Below are positions 1-10,510 of a stretch of 64,000 bases of DNA, piece by piece. Below the pieces are notes generated by a model. It had not been told where the DNA came from, searched no databases, and was given only the letters and a program-made list of their open reading frames with translations. Origin of the DNA: Ligustrum vulgare. Taxonomy: Eukaryota; Streptophyta; Magnoliopsida; Lamiales; Oleaceae. Position 1 is the first letter of the stretch; each line of letters begins with the position of its first letter. Both the position numbers and the translations under genes were made by a program. The stretch lies in assembly GCA_963555705.1 (NCBI GenBank), contig OY743172.1, positions 22,939,446-23,003,445 on the forward strand, given 5' to 3'.

Positions 1-68
1 TTCCCAAACACTGATAGAGTTTGAAAAATTACTTGAAACTTTATAAATTATTTATATTTGTGTTTATA

Positions 69-279
69 ATGCCTGGATATACTATTGAAAGATTAGACAA
101 TTTGTTACATATGATAATGGAAAAAATAGATAACATTATATCTCAATTAATAGATATGGATGAATCATCTGAAAATATTATATACTTTTAGAAAACTATG
201 ATCAATACATTATAGATTATTCTCATATATTACAGCTTAAAATAGATCTAGAAAATAAAATAGTAACAAATACAGTCTA
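69..279 (+). pseudogene. Decayed copy of a short ORF of unknown function
   Basis: An ATG at 69 opens a 40-codon frame beginning MPGYTIERLDNLL that ends at a TAG (189-191). Past a small frame change, the following bases still encode a segment (LLENYDQYIIDY) matching the second half of the ORF at 287-508. The two are therefore tandem duplicates about 218 bp apart, and this one is broken. Composition is strongly A-rich and Glu/Lys/Ile-rich, unlike host exons here. I do not recognise the family; a degraded mobile element or endogenous pararetrovirus is possible but unproven. Confidence 0.4.
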
Positions 280-286
280 AACCTAA

Positions 287-508
287 ATGTCAGGATATAC
301 AATAGAAGGACTAGATAATCTTTTAGAAAAATTGAAAGATAAAATGGAAGATATTAAATATCAAATGGAAAATGAAAACATATCTTCTGAAGAATATAAT
401 AAACTTTTAGAAAAATACGAACAATATATTGCAGATTATTGTATTTTACTAGATCAAAGAATGAACTTATACCAGAAAAATTTGTATAATAATTTACCAA
501 CCCAATAA
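287..508 (+). CDS. Hypothetical 73-aa coiled-coil-like protein
   Basis: An open frame of 73 codons starts with MSGYTIEGLDNLLEKLKDK and ends at TAA. The protein is rich in Glu, Lys, Asn, Leu and Tyr, with heptad-like leucine/isoleucine spacing over residues 10-60 that suggests one long helix or a coiled coil. No zinc ligands, signal peptide or membrane segment are visible. It is the only intact member of a row of related broken frames (69-279 upstream, 624-917 downstream). I do not recognise the family. Retention of the frame may be chance given its small size, so treat it as a mobile-element remnant until shown otherwise. Confidence 0.3.
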   Translation: MSGYTIEGLDNLLEKLKDKMEDIKYQMENENISSEEYNKLLEKYEQYIADYCILLDQRMNLYQKNLYNNLPTQ

Positions 509-623
509 TCTATGAATACTTCACAAACATCAACATCTAATAACTGTGATCATAAACTATATTTAAATAATAAAGAAATTTCATTTTTAATAATTATCGT
601 TGAAAAATCTAAAAATATACACT

Positions 624-917
624 CTGTTGGACAATCTAAAAGAAATATACGAAGATATTGATTATGCTATCCTAAATAAAATAGAATTTAATTCAGTTGA
701 AATAGCAAAGAATATAAATACAGTTCATAAAATTATAGAAGAATACGAAAATATAGAAGAAGAAGTTTAAGAAGGAATAACATTCGGATATATAACTAAA
801 AAAGATCATCCCAAATCTTTTGAAAAATTATCATAATATAGAATATTTTTAGAATAACTTAAAAGATTAAAAAATATGAATATAATAAAAATTATTGAAT
901 TAAATCAACCAAATTAA
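624..917 (+). pseudogene. Broken open frame, unknown, downstream of the small ORF pair
   Basis: One reading frame stays protein-like for 98 codons (Glu/Ile/Lys/Asn-rich, for example LDNLKEIYEDIDYAI) but is cut by three TAA codons before a terminal TAA. The interrupting stops could each derive from CAA, GAA or AAA by one substitution; CAA to TAA is the kind of C-to-T change expected in methylated, silenced repeats. Family unknown. It shares the A-rich codon use of 287-508, so the three frames probably came from one inserted element. Confidence 0.3.
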
Positions 918-1086
918 ATTTAGGGACACATCCTGCAAAGTAAATAACCAACTTCATTAAGAGTAATTTAGACAATTTACGATAGATGGCCATTGTAAAG
1001 AATTACATGTTTTGTATGGCTAAAACAATAAATCCCCCACCAGTTTTCGACACAAAACAGACACAAAGTAGTGAGAGCAAATTGAA

Positions 1087-1296
1087 ATGGGAGTTGTCAT
1101 CATGGACGGCTCAATAGTCCAGGACGACGAGGCCCATTTCAAAAAAAGCATAGATGAAGCCTTTTCTTTCCTTGACCTCAACAATGACGGTGTTTTATCA
1201 AGATCAGAGCTTTGCCGCACCTTCGAGTCGCTCCGGTGTGGTGGTGGTGGTGATTGCAAAGTCCGGGGTGGTCATGGCGATGGCTTCAAAATCTGA
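1087..1296 (+). pseudogene. Truncated EF-hand calcium-binding protein gene
   Basis: The frame starts MGVVIMDGSIV and contains one EF-hand loop, DLNNDGVLSRSEL (about residues 29-41), with Asp1, Asn3, Asp5, Gly6 and Glu12 in the expected ligand positions. It matches the N-terminal half of a plant family of single-exon proteins of roughly 120-130 aa that carry two EF-hands. After FESLR the frame changes to a Gly/Arg low-complexity tail (GGGGDCK) and stops at 69 aa, so the second EF-hand is missing. This points to a truncated or frameshifted copy. The protein would bind Ca2+ in the cytosol if functional. A hAT element begins 118 bp downstream. Confidence 0.6.
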
Positions 1297-1406
1297 TAGA
1301 TTGGTGATCAGGGGAGGCGGGAGGAGTCTAAGGTGAGATTTTGGAGAGAGTTGAGTAAATGACAGATTTTTAGGGATTTTTTAGGGATTTTAATAGCATA
1401 TTCACA

Positions 1407-1414
1407 TCTATTAT
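1407..1414. repeat. hAT target-site duplication, left
   Basis: The 8-bp word TCTATTAT directly precedes the left terminus CAGTGG of the hAT element and is repeated exactly after its right terminus (4668-4675). Eight base pairs is the standard hAT duplication length. Confidence 0.95.
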
Positions 1415-2089
1415 CAGTGGCAGAGCCACTTCAGTCCCAGCGCGGTCCATGGACTGCGCTGGACCTTGGGTCTGGACCGGGTAAAAGCCCAAAAAAAAAA
1501 CAGCAGCATATCTGCTTGTTTGAACGGACAACCTGGCCCAAAAGTGAAGATACTGATAGCCCTAAACCCATCGACTGCTGAATCAGTGACTCCCATCTCC
1601 GACTCCGCCGCTCCAACCACCTGCTTAGTTACCGGACGACCGACTGTCACTGCTACCGAAAAAGTTCTCTCAATTCTGAAACGAGAAGGCAGAACGCAGA
1701 AGAGAAGAAGGCAGGTCGGTGCTTTACTTAATCACTTTAACTTTTGACTTTTGAATTTAATGTCCTTACTCCAGCTTATGTGTCGGCATGGGAAATGAAT
1801 TACAATCACTTTTGATTTTAACTTTTAGCAATTGTCTGCCACTATTTGCAATTTATTTAATTCATAGTATAATGAATTTTTTTATTTTTTATTTTTTTTA
1901 TTTGGAACTTGGAAGTAGTAATTTATTTCTCATATCTTGTATTCTTGTTATCTAATTGATATTTTTAATCGATTTAATTAATGATTAGTTTTGTTTGAAA
2001 GTTTTCTAATTTGAGATTTGTAGTTTGTGTTTTGTGAAGTTCATTTGTGAGTTTCTAATTATAACTTGTTTATTTTAGGAGGAAAAATT

Positions 2090-4496
2090 ATGTCGACCTT
2101 AGATAGATTCTTTAAAAGAAAATTCATATTTGAAGAAAATGTTGACGAGGGGGCTTCAAATAGTGTGGATGTTGATCCTACATATCTTCCTACCGATCAT
2201 GAAAATAGAGTGAATGTTGATCTTATACAACTTCCTACCAATCCTAGTTTAAGAGTTCCCATTTCGAATTACAATATTAATATTCGGGATCAAGTTCGAA
2301 GAGCATATTTGCAAAAGGGTACTTGTCAACCTTCAGATCATGTATTCCCAAGACTACAGTACGGAGCATCCCAATTTAGACGCTTCCAAGCTTCCTGGTT
2401 TAAGGAGTTTGGTAGTTGGTTGGAGTATAGTATAGAAAAATATGCCGCTTATTGTTTGTACTGTTACCTTTTCAAATCAAGTCATGGTAATCAAGGAGGA
2501 GGTGGATCTTTTGTTAGCGAAGGGTTCACATATTGGAAAAATAAAGAAAGATTTCGACTTCACGTGGGAAAGCATGACAGTGAACATAACAAAGCTCGAA
2601 TGAGTTGTGAAGCATTGATGAATCAAGATCAACACATTCATTCAGTTTTGCAGAATCAGTCAATACAAGCACGTAATGAATATCGTATTCGTCTTGAGGC
2701 ATCAATTGATTGTGTTAGAGTTCTGTTGCGCCAGGGGTTATCATTTCGGGGTCATGATGAATCTGAAGGTTCTCTCAATCCAGGTAACTTCCTAGTTCAA
2801 TTGCAATTTCTTGCTGATCATGATGATGATATTAAAGCTGTGGTGTTGGGAAATGCTCCTAAAAATTGTAAATTAACATCGCTTGATATTCAGAAGGATA
2901 TAGTGAGTGCTTATGCTGCAGAAACGATTAATGTTATTATCAAAGATGTTGGCGATTCATTATTCTCTATTCTTGTTGATGAATCGCGTGATATATCAGT
3001 AAAGGAGCAAATGTCGTAGTCCTACGTTATGTGGATAGCAGTGGACATGTGAATGAACGTTTGATAGGAGTTGAGCATGTTAGCAGTACTATAACTTTAT
3101 CACTTAAGGCTGCAATTGATATGCTATTTTCTAGATATAATTTGAGCATATCTAGGTTGAGAGGATAGGGTTATGATGGGGCAAGTAATATGCAGGGTAA
3201 GTTCAATGGTCTGAAAGCACTCATTTTGAAGGAGAACTCATATGCCTTTTACATACATTATTTTGCTCATCAACTTCAGCTAGCTTGTAGCTGTGGTAAA
3301 GAAGAATATTCCAATTTCTAATTTCTTTTTTGTGGTTGGTGATGTTGTAAATGTTATTGGAGCATCTTGCAAACGTTCTGATCTGCTTAGAGAGAAACAT
3401 TCAGACTTTATCGTTGAGGCATTAGGGAGAGGTGACGTTTTAAGTGGACAGAGACTTAATCAAGAAACTATTCTTCAGCGTTCTGGTGATACACATTGGG
3501 GAGGTCACATTATAATTCTTTGATCAGTTTGCTTTCAATGTTCTCTGCTATTGGTGATGTACTTGAATTTATTTCAGAAGATGAATCTAGTTCTGGTGAT
3601 CAGAAAAGTGAGGCATTCAATTTATTGGAGTCGATACATTTGTTTGATTTTGCATTTAATCTACACTTGATGAAAAAAGTCTTAGGAGTTTCGAATGAGT
3701 TGTCAAAGACATTACAATTGAAAGACCAAGATATTGTGAATGCAATGGGCTTGGTGAAAATATGCAAACAACGACTCCAAATGATGAGAGACAATGGGTG
3801 AGATTTGTTTTTGGAAGAAGTTCATTCTTTTGTCAGTGAAATCACATTGTTGTTCCCAATATGGATGGTGTGTTTATACGCAGTGCACCTCGTGGTCGTC
3901 CTCAGCGTAATCTACTACCGGAAGTGACAAATTTACATCATTCTTGTGTAGATTTATTCTACGCTATCATTGATTTGCAATTTCAAGAGTTGAATGATCG
4001 TTTCTCAGAGGTAAATACAGAGTTACTCTTTTGTGTAGCTTGTTTATGTCCACAAAATTCATTCTATGATTTCGATAAGAAAAGATTGATTCAACTTGTG
4101 GAGTTTTATGTAGAAGATTTTTCAAGATTTGATCTTCTCACACTTGATGATCAACTTGAAACTTATATTTTTGATATGCGCTCTAACAATGCATTTCAAG
4201 AATTAAAAGGCCTTGGCGATCTTGCAGAGAAGTTAGTAATGACAAAGAAAAATAAGGTATATCCATCGGTTTATAAGCTTGTGACTTTGGCGCTAATTCT
4301 ACCTGTTGCTACCGCTACTGTTGAGAGAGTATTTTCTGCGATGAGCATTGTGAAGGATATATTGTGCAATCGAATGGGTGATGAGTGGATGAATGATAGT
4401 CTTGTTTATGTAGAAAAAGACATATCTTTGAAGGTTGATAATGAAGTTATTGTACAACGATTTCAAAGTATGAAAACTCGTAAGGAACGATTATAA
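2090..4496 (+). pseudogene. hAT transposase (TTF/ZMYM1-like), disrupted
   Basis: The best start is MSTLDRFFKRK at 2090, just after a splice-acceptor-like TTTTAG. In order: a TTF-type zinc-finger region (FGSWLEYSIEKYAAYCLYC, about residues 110-130), a DUF4371 region ending ILVDESRDISVKEQM, and a C-terminal hAT dimerisation domain (LPVATATVERVFSAM, around 4305-4350). The frame breaks near 3015-3019 (frameshift), at an in-frame TAG near 3168 (a Gln position in relatives), near 3490-3520 and near 3801-3860. The product would bind the element ends and catalyse cut-and-paste transposition in the nucleus. With at least four lesions it is a pseudogene, but the domain order is unmistakable. Confidence 0.9.
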
Positions 4497-4595
4497 GGTA
4501 TTTCATTTGAGTTAGAATTTGTTTACTTCTCATTTGTGAAATGTTTTCTCTATTTAGATTAATTTTTCCAAAATTTTTTTTTTTCCAGAACCCAT

Positions 4596-4612
4596 CCCCC
4601 CCCCCCCCCCCC
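4596..4612. repeat. Poly-C tract
   Basis: Seventeen consecutive C residues lie about 55 bp inside the right end of the hAT element. They could form an i-motif or a G-quadruplex on the other strand, or simply reflect slippage. Confidence 0.9.
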
Positions 4613-4667
4613 TCCAAATTCATTTAATTTTCAACCACGCTCACTGAAAATCCTAGCTCCGCCACTG

Positions 4668-4675
4668 TCTATTAT
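4668..4675. repeat. hAT target-site duplication, right
   Basis: TCTATTAT, an exact match to 1407-1414. Confidence 0.95.
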
Positions 4676-5819
4676 CCACACATTTCATGGGATTATTACT
4701 AGTTTTTCATTATAGTACCATTATTATAATTTATCTTGGACATGCAGTAAATTAGTTCACTGTTCAAGTTCCAATTCAATATTGTTAGGTGATGAAAGTT
4801 CTGGTTTCTTTGGACAATGCATAACTGAAAATATCAGTTTTTTGAAATCCTGAACCACCTCCCGTGCCTTTGTTACTAATTAAGTTTCTATATAGATAAA
4901 ATTAGTTTATAGATGTATATTGGACTATCAACATTAATTCTGTGTGTCGGACAAATTATTAAATATTATGATTCAATTTGTTTCCAATAAGAAGACTTCT
5001 TTCAAAAAAAAAAAAAAAAAAAAGACTTCCAGTGCTTGTGATCCTGTCCCATATCTCGCTACATTACGAAACACCTTTGAGATACATGGCCTTTTCCTAA
5101 AAAGGGATTTAGAGGCCTTTTTCATCTAGACATCAATGCTTGATAAAAATTATGTGTTGAACATATGCCTCAAATAAGTTCTTAATATATTTTGAACTAA
5201 ATTAGGCAATCTTTCTTGGGCTTTCTTGTCTTAGAAATCCTTAAGAAAAGAAAACTTTATTTTTCTGAACTCCCTGTTCTCAATAAGTGGTCTGATGATT
5301 TCTAGTTTTCCGCCTTGATGGTTCTGTAAAACGATGTAAAATTGTATTTTTTTTTTTTAAGAATAAAAATGGGTTGGAAGCTAGTGCATAGAATTCTTTT
5401 TTGTTTTATTGCAGCCTGCAATGGGTTTGGTCCTTGAAATAATTTATTGAACCTTGATTTTTAGAGCGCTAAATGTATCCTTTGATCCTTCACCCTTCAT
5501 ATGATTGACGATGTAATATGGATAAAGTTGCGTGATCTTCTTTACTTTTGAGCCTTTTTACGTTTTTACTTGATAAAGATCTCATTGAGTGGATTGAACT
5601 TGTAAATATGCTTCGGAAAACTTCCTTTGAACACCTCATCAACCTTTGTCTTAGTCAAAAAATTAATCTTGTATTTGTTCGTTGTTGTCTTGAAAATCAT
5701 GTCGTTCGATGAAACCACAAAGTCATGAATAAAGTATATCCCTAAGGATTTAACATTAAAATCGACCCGAAAGCCTTAAGGCATTAAAAATAATAATACA
5801 CCAACATTGTAAAGAATTT
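4676..5819. other. AT-rich intergenic DNA, no gene seen
   Basis: No open frame with recognisable protein content on either strand. It contains an A-run near 5005-5023 and a T-run near 5349-5359. Nothing else is supported. Confidence 0.6.
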
Positions 5820-6055
5820 GGGTGTGTTTGATTACCTATATTTTTCATGGAAATTGTCTAATCAAAGAAAATATTTTCCTTATTTCTTGTTTGATCGGAA
5901 AATTTTTCATGCCAAATATTTTCTAGGTACAAGTAAATGATGCATGTTTTAGTTAAATTCCTTCCAAATATTTTCTCTAGCATTATGTGAGAAAATAAAA
6001 GATGGAAAAGGAAAATATTTTCCTTTTCCTTTTCCATCATTCATCAAACACACCC
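5820..6055. mobile_element. MITE with 13-bp perfect TIRs
   Basis: The left end GGGTGTGTTTGAT and the right end ATCAAACACACCC are perfect reverse complements bounding 236 bp of AT-rich sequence with inner inverted segments (ATTTTCCTT repeated around 5872-6030). Flanking trinucleotides are TTT on the left and TTA on the right, close to the TWA target of PIF/Harbinger MITEs but not exact. No coding capacity. Confidence 0.75.
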
Positions 6056-6959
6056 TTAAAATTTAACAAATGCATTATGTATCTAAAGTCGTTAGATTAA
6101 AAGAATTTTTTTTAAAAGAAAACCAAATGCACGTTGATATCTTCCTAACTTTCTCGACTGCATATAAGTTCTTGGCTTTCTGTCTTCAAATATGCTTAAA
6201 GTTTAGAGTGTCTTTGATTCTAGTTAAAATGAGTTTTTTTTTAAATGAATAATGATTTTTAGGGGAATTGATAATTAAGATTTGATTAAAAAGTCAAATA
6301 TTTTTAACTTGACTTTTAATGAATTGTTAAAATTGAGTACTGTAAAAAAAAAAAAAAAAAAAATTAATGTAAATCAAACAATAGCTTAACGTCATATATA
6401 TAGTAAACTAAGACTTTGAGTTGAGAGATGCGTCAGGATTTATGCATCAAAGTGGAGTTTCTACAACGTTTGAATGCACTTCTTCCAAAAATTGGACTAG
6501 GATCCAATTTGGAAAAAATGATTGGCGGTTCTTGTCCAAACACTCGATTCCCATCATGGTTGATAAGTTGTATCTTAACCAGAATAAGAATAGGATAAGA
6601 TATTAAAATATTTAAATAATAAACTTCCTAGTCAACAAGTGAACCTGCTGCTCAATAGATTATTTCAATTTTTAAAGATCCAATCAATTTAGTATATTCC
6701 TTTAATCAACTATAATTTGATGTGGTTATATCAAAATCGACTCTCTCTTGAGTCAAAATTTCTAATTAATTACGATTTACAAAACGAGTCTAATATCAAT
6801 ATACTAATTGTAATTCTAACCAAAATACAAATTATCGTCAATATGTAAAACACTTAAATTCTTCGACTTCTCATAAAATCATTTAAAAATTATATTCTAC
6901 AAAATTTCGGAGCGTTGCATGTAATGCATTAACTGTGAAGGTTCTATATGAATAGGACT
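6056..6959. other. AT-rich intergenic DNA, no gene seen
   Basis: Short frames only, none protein-like. An A-run lies near 6342-6362. Confidence 0.6.
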
Positions 6960-7300
6960 ATTCGTGATTAGGGATGGTAATAGGGCGGGTTCAGTTTGAA
7001 CACCCCGCCCCGCGAAAAATATTTATTCCCAAACCCTCTCGCGCCTCACGAATTTCGGGGCAAGGCGAGGTAACTTTTTCGCCCCGCACACCACACCGTT
7101 TAATTATTTTTACTCTTTTTGCATTTCGTTTTTTATATGAATATTTTTTTTAATAATTATTCAAGGCGGATTCAGGGCAGGACGGTCAAAACACGCCCTG
7201 TCCTGCGACTCGCTTCACAGTCCTGCCCGCAGACCCATGGATCGAGTTGTTTTTGTTCCATTAGGGTTGGGTACTCGTCATGTCAAGACGGCACAGGTAT
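6960..7300. repeat. GC-rich dispersed-repeat remnant (gggcgggtt type)
   Basis: Starting GATTAGGGATGGTAATAGGG, this stretch is rich in GGGCGGG, CCCCGCC and GGCAGGAC words within AT-rich surroundings. Such blocks recur in many plant genomes as degenerate non-coding dispersed repeats. I see no coding frame and no terminal repeats that would fix its class. Confidence 0.4.
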
Positions 7301-7743
7301 TTGCCATCTCTATTTGTGATCAATTTTGGGGGTGCACAAAAAAATTGCGAATCCACAAATCAAACTTAATTCATTGTTTTAACCTTTGGTTCGAGACCAC
7401 GTGGATCGACGTTTTTTCTTCAAATTGAACCAAACATTTTCAAAATGGTTTGATTGAGGTTTTAATTTTCGAAAATTGCACAAAAAAAAAAAAAAACTGA
7501 ACCGCTTTTAAAATTTTAAATTAAAATATATAATTGTGTTTACCACAAATACATATTTTTCGATTCACGTTTCAATCTGAATATGTAATCATCGCAGTAA
7601 ATGTTGATTACAATACACATTTTTTTTTTCAAAAAAAGAAAAAAAAGAATCATAATTCAAATACAAAAAACATTCATTTTATTAGTTAGATATACTAAAA
7701 TGCATAAAATAATTTATTCCAACAAATAAATTCACATACTTTA

Positions 7744-8290
7744 AAGCATTTTCAATACACACACCATAGATTGAAAAAAATGACTGACACATCATTAAAT
7801 TGATGGAATGAGTTAAAGATATCTTTTCAATACTCAATGTCAATTAAAATGTTAAGTTGATGTGACTAAAAAGAAATTGACAATGTCGAGTGCTCTGTCT
7901 GACTTGATGAGTCAGCATTTATTTTTATTTTATAATTACTTTAGTAGCTAGAATGGGAAACTGGCCATGTGGAGTGCTGTTTTTTATCATTAATCTATAT
8001 AAAGTTTGTTTTCAGAACCGGACCGGCCATCGACCCGGTTGAGAGACTGGGTCAAGGGTCAACCCGGAGTCTACTCGGGATCAACCCTGACATTAAATAA
8101 TATTAAATAAAAATAAAAATAAAAAAAACTAAAAAAAATAAAAAAAAAAAAATGAAACCCGATCAAACACGGGTCTGGGTCCTGGTCGGCCAAGTTTTTC
8201 GGGTCAACCCGGGTAGTTGACCGGATTTGACCCGACTGGATTTCTGGGACGGGTTGCTGGTTTCCGGATCAACCAGGCGTTTGAAAACAA

Positions 8291-8333
<43 letters not shown>

Positions 8334-8624
8334 GTGTATGTGTGTAGAATTAATGAATTATTGATATATATATATATGCTTACAATTTTATTATTTTTTC
8401 GCGAAATATATGCAGACAAATTGGTATATACATTTTCTCTATATATATATATTATTATTTTCAATTATTTTTTAAAAAGTCACATAATCAACTATATTTA
8501 AATATAGAAGGAATAATTGGAGATGAAAGTTTAACTCATTCCATCAATTTATTCACGTTCTCTAGACATCTGTCAATTTCATTTCCACGTCAGTCTCAAT
8601 CCATGGTGTGCATTGGAGATGCTC
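7744..8624. mobile_element. MITE-like element with TTA target duplication
   Basis: The left end AAGCATTTTCAATACACAC pairs with the right end GTGTGCATTGGAGATGCTC (19 bp, four mismatches), and TTA flanks both sides (7741-7743 and 8625-8627). A second inner inverted pair (AATTGATGGAATGAGTTAAA near 7797 and its complement near 8530) extends the arms. The interior holds a block rich in GGTCAACCCGGG-like words (7985-8270) and a CT microsatellite, probably later insertions. A 3-bp TTA duplication suggests the PIF/Harbinger group. Confidence 0.7.
8295..8325. repeat. (CT)n microsatellite
   Basis: About 15 CT units, followed by TTTCTTTGTGTGTATGTGTG. Confidence 0.95.
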
Positions 8625-8712
8625 TTAGAGCCTGTTTGGTAATGTGATTTCTTTCACCTCAATTTTTCAAACTCAATCTCAATTATTCATTCTTAGTCAA
8701 GCACACAGCTTT

Positions 8713-8988
8713 TGTAATGACCTGGGTCTCACTTAACGGGGTGTTCCAACCGTTAGATGACGACGTACTGTCTCCACTATACCAACACGAGTCTTTTCAG
8801 CATATTTTATCCTTACCGTACGCTCCTCGAGAAAACTTCCCAGGAGGTCACCTATCCTAGTATTGCTCAAAGCCAAGCACACTTAACTGTGAAGTTTCTA
8901 ACGATGGACTTTCGGAAAAGAAGGTGCACCTTGTTGGAATGAGTAGTACCTATAATTTCTTTTGTACTTTCCTGACCTGGGTATTACA
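8713..8988 (-). repeat. TRIM LTR (3' LTR on minus strand)
   Basis: 276 bp, about 85-90% alike to 9138-9413 by eye. 5S-like segment at roughly 8846-8905. Confidence 0.85.
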
Positions 8989-9137
8989 ATCACCCCTCGT
9001 TAGACTCGTGACGTCCTTGTCGCGCTTAACTCATCTGAGGATCTGTTGCCAGGTATTGAGATTCTAGAAGTGACTCCCGCCCTATGACGTAGCACTTAGT
9101 TCCCAATTTCCGACTGGCGACTGACTCTGATACCATT

Positions 9138-9413
9138 TGTAACAACCCGGGTCCCACTTAACCGGCTGTCCCGACCGTTAGATAACGGCATACTGTCCCC
9201 ACTGTACCAACACGAGTCTTTTCAGCATACTTTGTCCGCAGTCGCACGCTTCTCGAGAAAACTTTTCAGGAGGTCACCCATCCTAGAATTGCTCCAAGCC
9301 AAGCACGCTTAACTGTGGAATTTCTAACAATGGACTTCCGGAAAAGAAGATGCACATTGTGGTATGAGTAGTACCTGTCATTTCTTTTGTACTTTCCTGA
9401 CCTGAGTGTTACA
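9138..9413 (-). repeat. TRIM LTR (5' LTR on minus strand)
   Basis: 276 bp; 5S-like segment at roughly 9271-9332. The initiator-Met tRNA binding site lies directly below it at about 9123-9137. Confidence 0.85.
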
Positions 9414-9500
9414 GTTTTTTACTTTTCAAACATTTTTAAATTACACATTCATAAAAAAATCACAAAACTTCTAAAACTAACATTATTAAACAAGCTCTTA

Positions 9501-10091
9501 ATACTCGAAGGAATTGAGAATAAACTATAAAGTATCACCACATTTAGAGTTCAAACTATCAAACTTTTCAATTTTTTAACGCAACCATTACAATTTATAA
9601 ACAACACAATTTTCAAAATCACTTTTTAATCATATATTTTTCATCTCTACTTTTTATCTGCATATTTTACTTCAAAAACGTAAATAAATCAATTTATAAT
9701 TATAATAATGTTATCGAACAGATTAATAGTTCCAAGTGTGGAATATAAATATATATAGAACGTAGGTACATAATGATACATTCCAATAATTAAAAAACAA
9801 ATAAATATATTGGAATACCGAATACTAGAAGGAATTGAAGGAATTATCCCTCTACGTAAAGCGCACAACCCTGAACCAGAAAACATCTTCCAGTTTTGTC
9901 ATGCTGCGAGGCTTCAAACAATTACGACATTTCATCTTTCAAATTGTAGCATAAGTTCAAGCACACATATATTTTGCTAAAATATATTTAAATCATATTT
10001 CAAAATTTAATTTTCATTACTAAACTGTCAAAAATTTTGTCCGTAACAGTTTGAATGGAGAGTTATTGGCATTTAGCTAGATTCTAACTTG
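9501..10091. other. AT-rich intergenic DNA, no gene seen
   Basis: No supported gene or structural repeat, only AT-rich sequence with short frames. Confidence 0.6.
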
Positions 10092-10510
10092 CTATTACTT
10101 TTCTCCCTTTGTTTGTTTTTCGGATTCGGTCAATTATGAATGTAAAACTTACGTTAACTTATTTTTAAAATATTACCGTAATATCGATAGATAAACTGTA
10201 GATTAAATCGAATAAAGCCACAAATAATAGTTTGATTTGATTTGGTTTGGTTTGAAAATAATATGGTTTGGTTTGGTTTGAGAAAAATCTAAACCGCATA
10301 AAATGGTTTGAGTTAAAAATATGGCGCAAACCGCCCAAAATGAACTGTGTGCACCCGTAATCAACTCCATGTTAAGTATGAACAGATCTATATGAGTTGT
10401 GACTGTTTGTGATCAGATTTGTGAAAACTGTGACTATTTGTGATCGATAATGCATTGATTATGATCGAATATGTGTGAACTGTGACTATTTGTGATCAAT
10501 GACTTCACCT
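10092..10510 (+). repeat. Left arm of a roughly 410-bp inverted repeat flanking the first reductase gene
   Basis: This segment (from GCTATTACTTTTCTCC to about TGTGATCAATGACTTC) matches the reverse complement of 16912-17306 at roughly 80-85% by eye. It includes TTTGATTTGGTTTGG and GATCGATAATGCATTGATT words. It could be one arm of a fold-back-type element, or one of two oppositely oriented copies of a dispersed repeat. Confidence 0.7.

Larger units (their letters stand above)
1415..4667 (+). mobile_element. hAT-superfamily DNA transposon, 3.25 kb
   Basis: The left end reads CAGTGGCAGAGCCAC and the right end reads CTAGCTCCGCCACTG, giving short terminal inverted repeats of the CAGTGGCGGAGC type. 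Both ends abut an identical 8-bp duplication (TCTATTAT), which fixes the boundaries to the base. The interior carries a broken transposase gene (2090-4496) preceded by about 650 bp that includes a likely 5' UTR intron ending TTTTAG just before the start codon. The element is structurally complete but coding-defective, so it could move only if an active relative supplied transposase. Confidence 0.95.
8713..9413 (-). mobile_element. Cassandra-like TRIM (short LTR element with 5S-like LTRs)
   Basis: Two direct repeats of 276 bp (8713-8988 and 9138-9413) bound a 149-bp interior with no ORF. On the minus strand each LTR starts TGTAA and ends in TTACA. The 5' LTR is followed by ATGGTATCAGAGTC, a primer-binding site complementary to initiator-Met tRNA, and a purine stretch (CGAGGGGTGAT) precedes the 3' LTR. 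Each LTR holds a block resembling 5S rRNA with its internal pol III promoter (GGATGGGTGACCTCCTG-like). These are the defining marks of Cassandra TRIMs. Flanks GCTTT and GTTTT suggest a decayed 5-bp target duplication. Movement would require proteins from other elements. Confidence 0.85.
8628..9497. mobile_element. MITE interrupted by a Cassandra-like TRIM
   Basis: The left end GAGCCTGTTTGGTAATGTG and the reverse complement of the right end (GAGCTTGTTTAATAATGTT) form TIRs, flanked by TTA at 8625-8627 and 9498-9500. Without the nested TRIM (8713-9413) it is about 170 bp. Its left TTA is shared with the neighbouring MITE (7744-8624), so the two abut on one trinucleotide. Confidence 0.7.

Noticed and set aside
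7380..7410. tRNA-like GGTTCGAGACCACG
   Set aside because: Only a T-arm-like phrase; no acceptor, D or anticodon arms can be folded around it.
8846..9332. 5S rRNA genes
   Set aside because: The 5S-like segments lie inside paired LTRs with primer site and purine tract and carry substitutions in the coding region, so they are TRIM parts, not ribosomal genes.
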